From Achatina immaculata (taxonomy: Eukaryota; Mollusca; Gastropoda; Stylommatophora; Achatinidae): DNA of 64,000 nt. The notes under the pieces are model-generated. The model was not told where the DNA came from and searched no databases. It saw only the letters and a list, made by a program, of their open reading frames with translations. How positions within the stretch are numbered: position 1 is the stretch's first letter; each line of letters opens with the position of its first letter. Location: assembly GCA_009760885.1 (NCBI GenBank), contig CM019701.1, positions 36,842,697 to 36,906,696 on the forward strand, written 5' to 3'. Positions 22,320 to 32,942 of this stretch are shown piece by piece. Both the position numbers and the translations under genes were made by a program.

Positions 22320-23632
22320 TCGCTGTTGGCGAGATCTTCAGCTGCCGTGCGTGGAGCGGTGCTCTTCCCGGCCAATGAAGAAATTTGCAAATGAGGTTGC
22401 CGCGCAGCATCACTGCGGAAAAGGTGGTTGAAAGAATAAAGCGAAGCAAACAGTCAAATCACGGCACCTCTGGTCTGGAGGTCGGCCACGTCCTGAGTGC
22501 AGTCATATCGTGTGAAATGCATGAACCGGTTTGTCCCAGAGGTTAAGTCACTGCTGGCTTGACTTTTCAAATGCCGCGCGTGGAGTGAAGCTCCTCCCGG
22601 TTAAGGAAGTAAATGCGGAAATAAAGGTTGCTGTGCGGCGCCGATGGGAAAAGGTGGTGGAAAGTGAAGTTTAACCTGGTATGTCCAGTAGTATCGCTAC
22701 GAGAGCTATACCACGGCACCTCTGCTCTAGAGGCCGCCTACGTCCGAAATACACCTACACTGGTGAAATATGCCTAAACCGGCACACACCAGGGGTGGAA
22801 CTCGATGGCTAGACATGTCATGCCACCTCCGCTCTAGAGGTCGGTAACGCCTGATAAACACCCATACTGGTGAATTTTGCCTAAACCGGCTCATACCAGG
22901 GGTGAATCTTGAAGGCTATGAATGTCACAGTACCTCTGCCCTAGAGGTCGGTCCCGTCCCAAACACGCCCATACTGGGAAATACCTAAACCGGCTCAACC
23001 CAGGGGTAGAAGTCACTAGTGGCGAGGATTCGTCCTCCTGGACAAAAGCTCCATCCTGGTCACAACTAGGAAGGGTAGCGGCCACGACCGCAAAATGCTG
23101 AAGTCGGAGACACTGGACCAGGGAAGTCTAGATAGGCAACCACCTCTCACCCGGCGGGGATGTCTGCGTATCCTAATCACGCTGAGGTTTTCCGGTGAGA
23201 AAGTCCAACCCTGGACTGGATGGGCAACCACCTCTCACCCGGCGGTGATACACGGGTATCTCATAACACGTCGAGGTTTTCCGGTGAGAAAGTCCAACTC
23301 TGTCCTGGGTGGGCTAACGCCTCTCACCCAGCGGGGATGCACTGATATTCCAAACACGTCGAGGTCTTCCGGTGAGAAAGTCCAACCCTAGACCAAACTG
23401 GTGCAATGAAAACCACGGTGTCACGCAATCCCGCTTCCGAGACCCACCAAGAATACAGGCTAAAGCACTGTGATACTCTGAACCCCTTGTGGTCCTTCGT
23501 GGAACTCATGTGGTCTATTTTGGACCACACAGGGGACCACCGGACCTAACGAGGACCACATGTGTGAATTCAGTAGGTTCACAGTGCGGTTTTTGGTGGT
23601 AGAAGTGAACGAAGAAGAAGAAGAAGAAGAAG
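22320..23632 (+). mobile_element. Element X copy 2, with 13-bp target-site duplication
   Basis: About 1.3 kb, clearly more GC-rich than the flanks. Exact 13-bp repeats ataactaagcgct flank it (22307-22319 and 23633-23645). Order: two diverged 5' monomers (gccgtgcgtggagcggtgct; gccgcgcgtggagtgaagct), three roughly 105-bp units each with cctctgctctagagg-like hairpins and a caggggtg end, a link, three roughly 88-bp units each bounded by cacctctcacccgg and ttccggtgagaaagtcc, a unique 3' part and a GAA repeat. The tail and duplication indicate reverse-transcriptase mobilisation. No open frame of note. Confidence 0.88.
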
Positions 23633-23728
23633 ATAACTAAGCGCTCTTTTTTTCTATTATTTTTTTTTAACATTCTTTCATGTGAAAGTATATTTTCTCT
23701 CCCCATTTCTGTGTCCTGTATGTTTATG

Positions 23729-24075
23729 GATGATTAAGGCATATTGGGAATACGGTGTTAGGCCCGCATTTTTCATTACCTTCGGCACATGAAAGTGTGA
23801 TGTGGTCACGCCTGGCCGCTTTCTTATCTTATATCTTATATCCTTCCCGTGCCGTTAAACGTCACATAGGGCTCGCAAAGTAGTTCGCCAATTTTTCCTG
23901 TCTTCGGCGAGTCTTTCAACCTCATCAAAGGATTTTATGCCTATTAATTTGGCCTCTCTTAATAATGTCCTCTTCAGATTTTCACGCGGTCTGCCTCTTT
24001 TTCTTCGGCCTGTTGTGTTCCACTTGAGAGCTTTACCCACCCATTTTTAGAAGCTGGGTGAACCCAGGGGAAGCT
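23729..24075 (+). mobile_element. SINE-like repeat Z, interrupted by an L-A LINE
   Basis: Matches 47785-47960 and the split copy at 53838-54960: ttaaggcatattgggaatac, gttaggcccgcattttt, ccttcggcacatgaaagtgt, then, after the insertion, agctgggtgaacccagggg. The interruption at 23822-24028 is an L-A 3' end. No pol III box could be assigned with confidence, so SINE is a size- and dispersion-based guess. Confidence 0.65.
23822..24028 (-). mobile_element. L-A LINE 3' fragment inside repeat Z
   Basis: Reverse complement of the L-A end (RKRGRPRENLKRTLLREAKL, EDRKNWRTTLRALCDV, TATAAGA-type tail). About 200 bp, the second shortest copy in the window. Confidence 0.88.
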
Positions 24076-25340
24076 GAAAATAGACAATGGAAAAAAATGG
24101 CAAGCCAGCATCTGCCGTAGGACTGCCGTGCAAACGAGGAAGGGAAAAAGCATACATGGCTGTCACCAATACCAGTTCATACAAAGGTCTGTGGAGATGA
24201 CGACATAGGCATACATGTGTTGATGTTGAAGAATGACAGGAGAGGAAGTCCCTGTAACTTTTTCCCTTATATCTATTGAATTAAAATGGTTCTCTTGAGT
24301 TTTGATGACGTAAATAAATAACTGTAGCAAACGAATAGTACATGCTGAACTCCATAATGGTGGAAGAGTTCCAGAAATGCATTTTGATGTGACAAAACTC
24401 TGAAATATGATAGAGCATCCCAAATGGTGCACTCTGAAGAGAGAATGTTCAGTTATATAATAAGGCAACACAACTTTCTTGTTTATTAGCCCAAGTGTGG
24501 AGACTTTTTTGATAGGCCTTCTCACTTCTCAAACAGCAACTCATACTCACAAAACCATCATCATCATCTTGTGCCCTCTCCCCGTTGATGGTTGACTGCA
24601 ATGATCTTCCAGCTTGTTCTGTCCTTTTTTTCACATTGCACCAGGCCAAGCTAAATGCAGTCCACTAATCTATATAATTTAATACTTCTTTATTTTCTTT
24701 TCAGTTCATGAAATTCGTCTGTAAAGCAAGTATAGATATCCGTTTTCACTTCTATACATTTTTCATTTAAACATCTTCATATATAATATGGTTTCCTACA
24801 TCCCAGAAACGTAATGGTTCACACAGTTATACTACATAAGACTTCGCCACATTCGTGGCAGCTGTTAAATCTAACTCAAACTCACTCTACCCTTAACAAT
24901 CGACTTCTCTTAAAAGTTACATTCGATTTTAAAAGAAACATCTTGCACATCTTTCTGTGCGTATTAATATATCTTTCAATACAATTTAAAACACAGTATT
25001 TATTCCTTTAACTTTAGTTTTTGCTTTGAAAGACTTTTACTTCTTTCTTCTCAGTTTTGAATTCGTCGTTTACATTCAGTTAAGCTATATTATGGTTGGA
25101 TCAGTTATACTAATGCAGATTAATTTTGTACCTGGCAAAATGTTTGTAGGAGCGAGGAAATAACTACACATTTTGTAGCGGAATGAAACAGGGAGTGCAA
25201 TGTTAGATTTACTCGTGTCCTTTACGTGTATAAGACACACTAACTTGATTCTGAATATATGATCATATGCAGACTGAGATATAAAACCAGAATATCAGAC
25301 GATCAAAACGTGTAGCAGTCCTACTGCACACAAAATTTAC
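24076..25340. other. Intron 4 of the decayed copy: one LINE scrap, otherwise nothing
   Basis: At 24553-24650 the minus strand reads AWCNVKKRTEQAGRSLQS and then a GATGATGATG tail, the closing block of an L-C-type LINE. A 120-codon minus-strand frame at 24163-24525 has no recognisable domain and is probably chance. The rest shows nothing. Confidence 0.55.
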
Positions 25341-25582
25341 CTTCTTCAAAGGTTGGCCAGCAGTTATTAGAACTTTCAGTTTGTAAGTGGCGTGGCCAGT
25401 GCTGCTAACATACTGAAGAACACTGTGGAAGTCTAAAGGGAGAATGAAGGCAATCGAGCACGACTCCCTGCAGATAGCCGTCCATGTCCAGTCACCTCTC
25501 TTCCCCCCTCCCTCGAACAAATCCAGCAATACTCGTTTATCACCAGCACAGTAACTATTATAGGGATATCCAGCAATCCAGC
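25341..25582 (-). pseudogene. Decayed copy, exon 4
   Basis: 242 bp, open, reading WIAGYPYNSYCAGDKRVLL through ITAGQPLKK. Intron 4 after it is about 3.7 kb and holds an Element X copy. Confidence 0.9.
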
Positions 25583-25614
25583 CTGAGTGTGGTTAAAACA
25601 GAATAAAATATTTT

Positions 25615-25790
25615 GGTGGCGGTAGTAGTAGTTGCAGCAACAGCAGCAGTAGTAGTTACTAGCAACAGCAAACTAGTAGCAGCAGCAGTAGCAGCAGCAA
25701 CAAATTAGTAGTAGCAGTAGTAGTAGTAGAAGTAGTAGTAATAGTAGCAGCAGCAGCAGTAGTAGTAGTGGTAGTAGTAGTAGTGGTAGT

Positions 25791-25822
<32 letters not shown>

Positions 25823-25832
25823 ATAGTGCTAT
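25615..25832. repeat. Imperfect AGT/AGC triplet repeat
   Basis: Mixed agt, agc and tag triplets over about 200 bp, just upstream (minus sense) of exon 4 of the decayed copy. Open frames through it are simple repeats only. Confidence 0.92.
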
Positions 25833-25923
25833 AATTAGATCAAATATGAAATCCTGAGTGACACAAATAATAGTCACGCAGTGGATATACAGCAGTAAAA
25901 GCTTGAACTCTGTAATAGCGACT

Positions 25924-25954
<31 letters not shown>

Positions 25955-25969
25955 TGAGAGAAAGAGAGA
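25924..25969. repeat. (GA)n microsatellite
   Basis: Imperfect GA run in intron 3 of the decayed copy. Confidence 0.93.
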
Positions 25970-26073
25970 TTCTCAGCATGGATAGGTCCCACAACCTTCA
26001 GAATGAGACAACAAGTACCATATCAATACAATTACATGTAGAAAAACGTTGCTTTAATCTATGTGCTGATTAC

Positions 26074-26312
26074 CAAGTAGGCGGTCGCTGTAGAAAGCGT
26101 TGTTGTCCGTAGCTTGATAAGCGTGCTCCTCAAAGATGCTCATGTATCTCCACATCTGAATAATCTCTCTGTGTGTTCTGGGGACAAGCTTAGAATAGCC
26201 TGTGCTGCCTGACGTGGTAAAAACATACATTACATCTTCAGAAAGTATTGTCTTCTCCAGAAAAACTTCATCACGACTCGTTCTCAAGTCTTCCAGTAAT
26301 GATTTCCCAAGT
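26074..26312 (-). pseudogene. Decayed copy, exon 3 with adenylation motif
   Basis: 239 bp, open. Encodes the conserved nucleotide-binding signature YVFTTSGSTGYSKLVPRTH (A3 motif). Donor GTAATC. Confidence 0.9.
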
Positions 26313-26775
26313 CTGATTGTTAAAACATTGGAACACATAAAAGGATTAATGTAAGAAAGACGCAAATGAGTTCATTCACAGATCAGTGTGAACTGTTCAA
26401 CTAGTCCCAAAAATAAACATGATAAATAAAAATAGACTGATTTCTCGAATCATAACTAATGTAAAAGTTAACAAAAATTCTGTAAGCTGTTTCTGCTAAC
26501 AACGACAATGTAAGAGTAAAAAAAAAAAATGTATCCTGTTTCTACTAACAGAGAAAAATGACAACGTAAATTTGTAAAAAAAAAAAAAAATCTCATGACG
26601 GAAATAAACAGAGCTAATTCTAGGGGAGCTAATCGCTGACAATTTTTTTTTTTTTTTGGGGGGGGGGAGCAAATAAGGTATTCTTTGCTAAACTACGTAA
26701 GTTGCAGCAATCTACACCTGGGTTGGTATCGAGTTTTTCGTGGTCCTAGCTGTTGAACTGCTAATTTAAGCATAC

Positions 26776-26984
26776 CCATCTTATTTCCTTGATACGAGAA
26801 TCGCTGAGGTCAGGTCAGGTACATCGTGACACAACAACTGAGTGACGTCAGAGGAACTGGTGCTGGTGACATATTTCTTGAGTAGCCGCCATGCCGAAGC
26901 TCCCTCTTGCGGGCACATAACTATAGCGTTGCATCTGCTTTTTATTGCGGAGTGAAAGAAGTCTGTGCCGTCTTCTAGAAAAAT
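26776..26984 (-). pseudogene. Decayed copy, exon 2 with in-frame TAA
   Basis: Acceptor TCCAG, then IFLEDGTDFFHSAIKS. It is 209 bp, as in the intact gene. Codon 68 is TAA where the intact gene has ACA. Donor GTATGC. Confidence 0.88.
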
Positions 26985-27194
26985 CTGGATGAATGAAGAG
27001 ATTCTATTGTGTTTTTATATGAAGAAGCTGTGTAATAAACACATTTATATTTATAAATGGCTTTCAATCGAAAAAGAAAAAAGAAACAAACACCATATCA
27101 AAAACGAAACAGAGTAAATGTTTGCATAAACAATTAAAGTATCGACAAATTACAAAGATAACCAAGCTAAAGACCATAAAAAGGTTGTTCTTAC

Positions 27195-27482
27195 CTGTCC
27201 ATTCATGCATATGATTCCAGCCAAAATAATGCCAAGATCAGTAATCACACGCTCAGGTGAGTTAGGTAGCGTGTTAACAATGACGTCATTGCGCTTAAAG
27301 CCGTACTGATGTCTCAGTCTGTAGGCGAACTTCCCTGCTAACTCAAAGATTTCTCTGGCTGTGTACGGGTCTCTCCTCTCACCTCGGTAGAACACAAACA
27401 GTTCCCTGTCTGGATAGTGCTCGGCCAAATATCTGACCCTTGCAGAGACAGTGTCCATTGATAAAGACTCAATAGTTCTCAT
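27195..27482 (-). pseudogene. Decayed copy, exon 1
   Basis: Starts at ATG (MRTIESLSMDTVSARVRY) and ends CMNGQ with donor GTAAGAAC. Ninety-six codons, open, strongly similar to exon 1 of the intact gene (VRYLAEHYPDRELFVFY is shared). Confidence 0.9.
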
Positions 27483-28204
27483 TGTATTATAATTATAAAA
27501 ACTTCCGCTTGTCTGATATCATAAAAAATTTGCCATGTGTTTGAAATAGGAGCCGTCCTGATTTTTAACACCTTGAAGTGGGACTTTAAAACTGTAACTC
27601 GTGACTCTTGTTCATTTTCCCCCATTAAATATTGCCCTTTTTCTCTACGTGCCATGCATATAATTTATAACAGGTCTGGTTATTACAGAAAATATTCTTG
27701 AAATGTGAGGAAGGTAAACCGAATTTTAACTACAATATTCATTTTAATGTCACCGAGCATGCACGGGGGGAGGGGGAGGGGGAGGAGAGAGTTCAAGACT
27801 GTGACAAGGTGTGATAGTTCATTTTAACTGGGACATGTGTCCTGTTCAATGTTAACGTATCTTCTCTGTTCAGTGGACTTTAGAGTGACGCGCATAATGC
27901 ATAAGTGATATAAAAGTACGACCTCATTATTCTACGCCTAGTTGTACTCCTCTGAGATGATGATGGAAGTAGCAACTAACACCTCAAAAGTGGAAAGTTG
28001 GAATAACTGATGACATTGTGTAGTAAAGTTGTCTTTGTTTTGTCTAAATCAAAAGGTTGTCTTTTTTTGTCTAAATCAATATCCTCGATGGATACAAATT
28101 TATCTGTCAGAATCCATGAAAACTAATAAAATTGGGTACCGTAAAGTCTGTTTTATTCTGAATGCCTGTAAATGTTGGTGAAAAGATGTTCAACATTTAA
28201 GAAC
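27483..28204. other. Upstream flank of the decayed copy, nothing recognised
   Basis: The region 5' of the decayed copy's ATG. A purine-rich tract (ggggggaggg type) lies near 27764-27785. No TATA box or exon could be assigned. Confidence 0.4.
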
Positions 28205-29795
28205 AATGACATCATCATCATCGTCATGTGTCGTGCCCACTGGTGTTAGCTATTATGGTTCTCCAGAGTACACGATCCTTCACGCAGGCCATCAGCTCAG
28301 TTGGTGATCTCCTTTCACACCATGTCGTCAGATTATCTTGTATCATTTCTCTCGGTCTTCCAATGACTCTTCTTCTCTCTATTTTTCCTGTTGTTAAAAT
28401 ATTTTCAATGTCCCCTCTTCTCATTTCATGTCCTATGAAAGTACATTGTCTCTCTCTTATTTTTTTTTTGACGAAATTGTTTGTCTCTCCAGCTATTCTC
28501 ATACATTCTTCATTCGTTATCTTCGCTGTCCAGAGAATTTGTAACATTCTTCTATTTCCAATGATTTTTTGTGCAGACCTGCCTATTGTCCATGATTCAC
28601 TTCCATATAAGATAGGTTCAATATGGCATTTTAGGACGTTTTATAACATTCATTGATAAGGATGTGTTTCATAATATGTTTCTCTTTCTCTAAAATGCAG
28701 TCTTTGCTTGGCCTATTCTGTTCCTACTTTCATTTCTGCATTTCCCATCTTAAGTTATTACTGCTTCAATGTATTTGAATAGTTCTATTTCATTTTATAC
28801 TGGATTTTTGTGAATTCTGTTTTTTAGATAAAACCATAGTCTTTTTTATGTTTAGAGTAAGCCCTTTCTGGTTACTCTCTTTAGCAACTTTAACCAAGAG
28901 ATTTTGCGGGTCTTGTTGATTTTCAGCTATCAGTACTGTGTCGTCAGCATACCGAAGGTTGTTAATATTGTATCCTCCGACTTTTATACCTGGTTTTGTA
29001 ATGAATATTCTCACTGTACAGATAAAAATTGTCTGGAGATAGTATACATCCCGGTTGCACTCTTTGTTTTATTGGTTGATATTTTCCAGTTTTATTTTCA
29101 ACTCGAATCGCTGCTTCTTGCTGGCAGTATAGACGCTTTATAATCCCCAAGACTTTTCTGTCTATGTTTATGTCTTTAAGCATTTAAATAATCTCATCAT
29201 GATTCACCTTGTCGAATTCCTTGATGTAATCAATGAAGCATAATTAGAGATTTTTCTGTACTTCTAAAACTTTTCTGTTAGTGTTCGCAAGGCATAAATG
29301 GCATTGTGTGTTCCATTTCCTTTGACAAATCCAAACTATTCATCTGCTATTTCCAGTTTTATCATTTTCCTTGTTCTTTTCATAATAATTCTCATAATTA
29401 GCTTTGTTATGTGACATGAGAGGCTGACGGTCCTGTGATCCTCATACTCTTTTGCACCTGGTTTCTTTGTGCTATAAATGTGGATTTAAGCAGGTTACTG
29501 AGCATATAACCACTGTTGTAAATGTCGTTCAGTAATCTGGTTATTATATTTTTATCTTCTCTACTGCCTCTATTTCTTCTATTGTTATATTGTCAGCTGC
29601 TTTTCCTTTCTTCATGTGTTTGATGGCATCTATGATTTCGTCTTCAAGTTTTTGTGGCCCATTACAATTTTCAGCATCTGGTGTTAATTCTGGTCTTTCT
29701 CCTTCGCATAGCTCACCGATGTATTGTGTCCATCTGTCCAAAATGTCTTCTTTTCCCATTAACATTATACTTTGTTGTGATTTCAAGCATCCGTA
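28205..29795 (-). mobile_element. L-C LINE, 5'-truncated, about 1.6 kb
   Basis: The minus strand carries, in order: an AADNITIEEIEAVEKI stretch (about 29.6 kb); IIKRLYCQQEAAIRVE and VQPGCILSP (about 29.1 kb); the catalytic LRYADDTVLIAENQ (about 28.95 kb); and the C-terminal ILWTAKITNEECMRIAGE to TIIANTSGHDT. The tail at the low end is an ATC/GAT triplet run. Many stops. It supplies the uninterrupted reference for the L-C fragment at 1846-4890. Confidence 0.88.
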
Positions 29796-29865
29796 AGATG
29801 TTTAGGTTTGGTGCTGTTTGTTAGGTGCCTTGAAACTATATATATATATGTTCCTCTATTCTTGA

Positions 29866-30010
29866 CATTGTTAAGAGAGCCAAATTAACAGGCATAAAAT
29901 CCTTTGATGAGGTTGAAAGACTCGCCGAAGACAGGAAAAATTGGCTAACTACTTTGCGAGCCCTATGTGGCGTTTAACGGCACGGGAAGGATATAAGATA
30001 CAAGATAAGA
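29866..30010 (+). mobile_element. L-A LINE 3' scrap
   Basis: Only the last roughly 130 bp (LTGIKSFDEVERLAEDRKNW, then the acgggaaggatataagatac tail). The strongest identity among copies is in this 3' end. Confidence 0.85.
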
Positions 30011-30703
30011 TGCTTGACAGCGACACCGATTCACTTTGTTGTTTGTCCGATCAGTTTCTCTTTATTGCAGTAATTATGTCTTCTTGATCCACTGAATGCC
30101 CTTACTGTATGTTTAATGCGTAGACATATTTATCTGCTCTTTCATTTCCCTTGAACTATGCGTGACCGGGCTCAGAAAGAAATGTCAAGCGATGGACCTG
30201 TGACGTCTGGTTTGGAGGGTGGGGGGTGAGTCACTGTTATTTTAGGGAGTGACACTTAAAAAGCAACAAAATATGTCAGACAAAAAGAATGTTGGGGTAT
30301 GAAATGTAAACAGTGAGTTTAAAAATGATTAAACTAGATATAAATGTGATATTTATCTTGTGACAGCATTATGTAGAAAAAAAAAATAGAAACCCAGATT
30401 TCTTAGTCGAAGGGACAGAATTATTGTATATCGCAGTACACTAAGATTTTCTTCCCCTTGCGAATGTGACCTTTGACCTGTCAAAACTTCGGGAGAAAAA
30501 AGTCAATAATCACGAGTGTCAAGTCAGGGTTATTCGCTGTTTTGACAGTGAGAACTAAAATTTCACGAGACGTGAATTTTAGTGTAGGGAAAAGTTAATT
30601 GTAGTAACGTAAGTGTAAATTTAGAGAACAGAGTTTATTGTTTAAAATATATTATTATTCTGGGAGCTCTGTTTACTTTTGGACTAGTCTTATCTCGCAG
30701 TTT
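30011..30703. other. Stretch with no recognised feature
   Basis: AT-rich. Contains a short imperfect palindrome aaatttcacgagacgtgaattt near 30558. No coding exon seen. Confidence 0.4.
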
Positions 30704-30738
30704 AATTCCCCAATATGCCTTAATGGCATGGAAACAAA
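30704..30738 (-). repeat. Short piece of repeat Z
   Basis: ttccccaatatgccttaatg is the reverse complement of the Z core seen at 47820-47845. Too short to define borders. Confidence 0.55.
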
Positions 30739-30839
30739 TTAACGAGCTCAAGGTGGAACAACAGTCGCTGACACGTGGGGTGAAACTCCACGAGACAGAG
30801 AAGTTTCGGGAAAGCTCAGGGGAAAAGATGTTCATAGGA

Positions 30840-31500
30840 AAGAAGTAGAGAATTAGAAAGATTAGGTTTTCGAGGATGTTTAGAAGTTTAGACTTGGGAA
30901 GTTAGGTTCAGTCATGCTCATTTTTCGGAGCATTTGTGGGTTATGGCTTTTCTTAGGAGGATAGGTTGATTTTTCTTGTTTGGGTTCATTCTGATATCAG
31001 TAAGTATGGTATTTTTGCTACTGATTGATCTAGAGAAGACCGTATTGGAAGGGTACATAACGGGAAAAAGAAAGAGAGGAAGACCAAGGCGAAGGTGGCT
31101 GCAAGACATCCTTGATGATCTGCAAATGGATGCATCAGCAGCAGGCCATCTTGCTCACAACCGAGAGGCCTACAGGAGTGCTGTTAGGGAGTCAAAATTC
31201 CGCAAGGGATATGCAAATGAATGAATGAGTGAATGATTGATCGTGGTCTTTTCTAGGTAGTAGTTTCCTCTCCCTCCCCACATGGCAAACTAAGTTCTTG
31301 CCGGGGAGTGGAGCACATTTATGTATCTTGCTGAGTCTGCCATCCTCACGTGTCACCCTCCATCTTATCATTAATAAAACTGTTGTCTTAGTGAAAACTG
31401 TTCTCTTGGTTAGTCATTCAGCGTTGTTGATATGTTGGTCTGATTGAATGCTTGCCAAGTCTAGTTCTGCTGTATTGTTACAGTGGTGAAGTGGTATGCC
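30840..31500 (+). mobile_element. LTR-like block C, interrupted by an L-E LINE scrap
   Basis: Contains a GGC...GCC hairpin (ggcaaactaagttcttgcc), then ccatcctcacgtgtcaccct and cattaataaaactgttgtct, in the same order and spacing as the block at 48990-49660. This resembles the R/polyadenylation part of an LTR, but termini and target duplication were not established. No retroviral-type gene lies beside it, so at most a solo LTR. Confidence 0.4.
31031..31233 (+). mobile_element. L-E LINE 3' scrap with 9-bp target-site duplication
   Basis: Reads EKTVLEGYITGKRKRGRPRR then RWLQDILDDLQMDASAAGHL and ends in a GAAT tetranucleotide tail. The repeats tgattgatc at 31022-31030 and 31234-31242 bound it. 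Same family as 40660-43895. Confidence 0.82.
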
Positions 31501-32089
31501 TGGGTGTTTACATTATCTTATGTATAAGGAAGAAATAAAAGTTAAAAGGATTCCACAGATAAAACTTTAATTATCTTGATCCTGAGCAGTGGTTCTAAAA
31601 CTATTAACAGTTCATTCCACTTGACGTCTTATGATTGAATAGCAGCACACATTCATCTTAAATTACATAGAGTACACTTCTTCACGGGTGCTTTCTGAGA
31701 GCACTACCTCTTTACAGACATTCTGTATCTTTACATCAATTTAAAGGTTAAAATATTATTTAACAAACCTTAAACTTCCGGGCAGTATAAAGTATATAAT
31801 AACTTCAGGTTACTACATCTTGTACTGAAAGAAAAAAACAATTTCTAGGCAAAAATGTTCACTCTAAAGTGTGAGCTGCAAGAATTTGATTTATCAAAAA
31901 CTCACACCTGAATTTTGTTTTAAATAAAAGGAATACAAACTAGATTATCAGGTCCCTTTTTCTTTGAACACGACAGGATTTCAGAAATAACAAATTTGTG
32001 TTTCCTTCATCACATTTGTGTCTTGACTGGGACTGTGTCCATCGGCGATAATGTGTCAACAGGAGAATGTCTTTGGGAGATATTTTTAT
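31501..32089. other. Stretch with no recognised feature
   Basis: AT-rich intergenic-type sequence between the decayed copy and the 3' end of the intact gene. Confidence 0.4.
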
Positions 32090-32152
<63 letters not shown>

Positions 32153-32159
32153 GAGAGAG
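32090..32159. repeat. (TA)n(GA)n microsatellite
   Basis: Interrupted AT/TA run ending in a short GA run, directly abutting the truncated start of an L-A LINE. Confidence 0.93.
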
Positions 32160-32722
32160 AGACCAGGATGGTGACACTAGAAAGGAAGTTAGAATCAGAA
32201 TTGCAAAAGCAGCATCGATCTCCAAGAATCTTGAGAACATATGGAATTCAAAACTGATAAGCACAAAAAGACTATTCAATTCAAATGTAATATCCACCCT
32301 CATTTATGCATGCGAAAGCTGGAAAACAACTAAAGAAATAGACAAGAAATTAGACTCTTTTGAAAACAAATACATAAGGAAAATATTCGGCATCAGGTGG
32401 AACGAATTCAGGAACAATGCAGAGATAAGACAGATGACTGAACAACAACCAGTCTCATGGGTGATCAGGAAAAGGAGATGGACATATGTTGGTCACGTGA
32501 TGAGAAGAAACGATCAGAGAATCCCAAAACAAGCTACCAAGTGGAACACAACAGGCCAAAGAAAAAGAAGCAGACCGCGTGAAACTCTGAAGAGGACATT
32601 TTTTTGCCAAATAACATACATAAAATCCTTTTTTGAGGTTGAAAGACTCGCCGAAGACAGGAAAAATTGTGAATTACCTTGCGAGCCCTGTGTGACGTTT
32701 AACGGCGCGGGAAGGATATAAG
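32160..32722 (+). mobile_element. L-A LINE 3' fragment
   Basis: Starts at gaccaggatggtgacacta (position 4270 of the longer copy) and continues through ESWKTTKEIDKKLDSFENK, PVSWVIRKRRWTYVGHVM and a degraded end (CQITYIKSFFEV) to ggaaggatataagaata. The frame stays open for about 190 codons, joined upstream only by the microsatellite. Confidence 0.9.
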
Positions 32723-32851
32723 AATATATATATTAGACTGAGAATAAGCAGAAACAAACGATGTTCATTTCTTCAATTCTAGGCAAAGCAAGCTTAACTA
32801 TCCACAACGGTAATGTTTCGTAACACTTGAAATAAGTTCTCAGATCTGTAC

Positions 32852-32857
32852 TTTATT
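32852..32857 (-). promoter_or_regulatory. Poly(A) signal AATAAA overlapping the stop codon
   Basis: On the minus strand the gene ends GTT AAA TAA AG, so the hexamer AATAAA overlaps the TAA stop. If this hexamer is used, the 3' untranslated region would be only a few tens of bases. Other signals further downstream cannot be excluded. Confidence 0.5.
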
Positions 32858-32942
32858 TAACGCCAAATCTCTCTTCAGCCATTTTAAGTAAAGCCTGCTT
32901 GTCCGTCTTGCCTGTTGCAGTTTCAGGAAACGCTTCAAGAAC
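32853..32942 (-). CDS. Intact synthetase gene, exon 9 (A10 lysine)
   Basis: 90 bp. VLEAFPETATGKTDKQALL, KMAEERFGVK, stop. GK is the position of the lysine that drives adenylation. No counterpart exists for the decayed copy. Confidence 0.93.
   Translation of the reverse strand, partial: VLEAFPETATGKTDKQALLKMAEERFGVK

Larger units (their letters stand above)
17226..27482 (-). pseudogene. Decayed tandem copy of the acyl-CoA synthetase-like gene
   Basis: Eight exons on the minus strand match the intact neighbour exon by exon: 27482-27195 (288 bp), 26984-26776 (209), 26312-26074 (239), 25582-25341 (242), 21671-21578 (94), 21356-21240 (117), 19089-18931 (159 instead of 245) and 17378-17226 (153). 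Splice borders and phases are conserved. Damage: TAA in exon 2 (26781-26783); TAA in exon 7 (19034-19036); an 86-bp frameshifting deletion in exon 7 that removes the RNKDTI block; and no terminal exon with the catalytic lysine motif. A normally spliced transcript would stop after about 163 codons. The remaining exons are open and retain YVFTTSGSTGYSKLVPRTH and YGSTEAGG, so decay is fairly recent, or the product is a truncated form. Confidence 0.9.

Noticed and set aside
24163..24525. 120-codon minus-strand frame
   Set aside because: No recognisable domain, no splice context and ordinary intron composition.
25659..25877. Poly-threonine/leucine protein from the triplet repeat
   Set aside because: Simple-sequence frame with no gene context.
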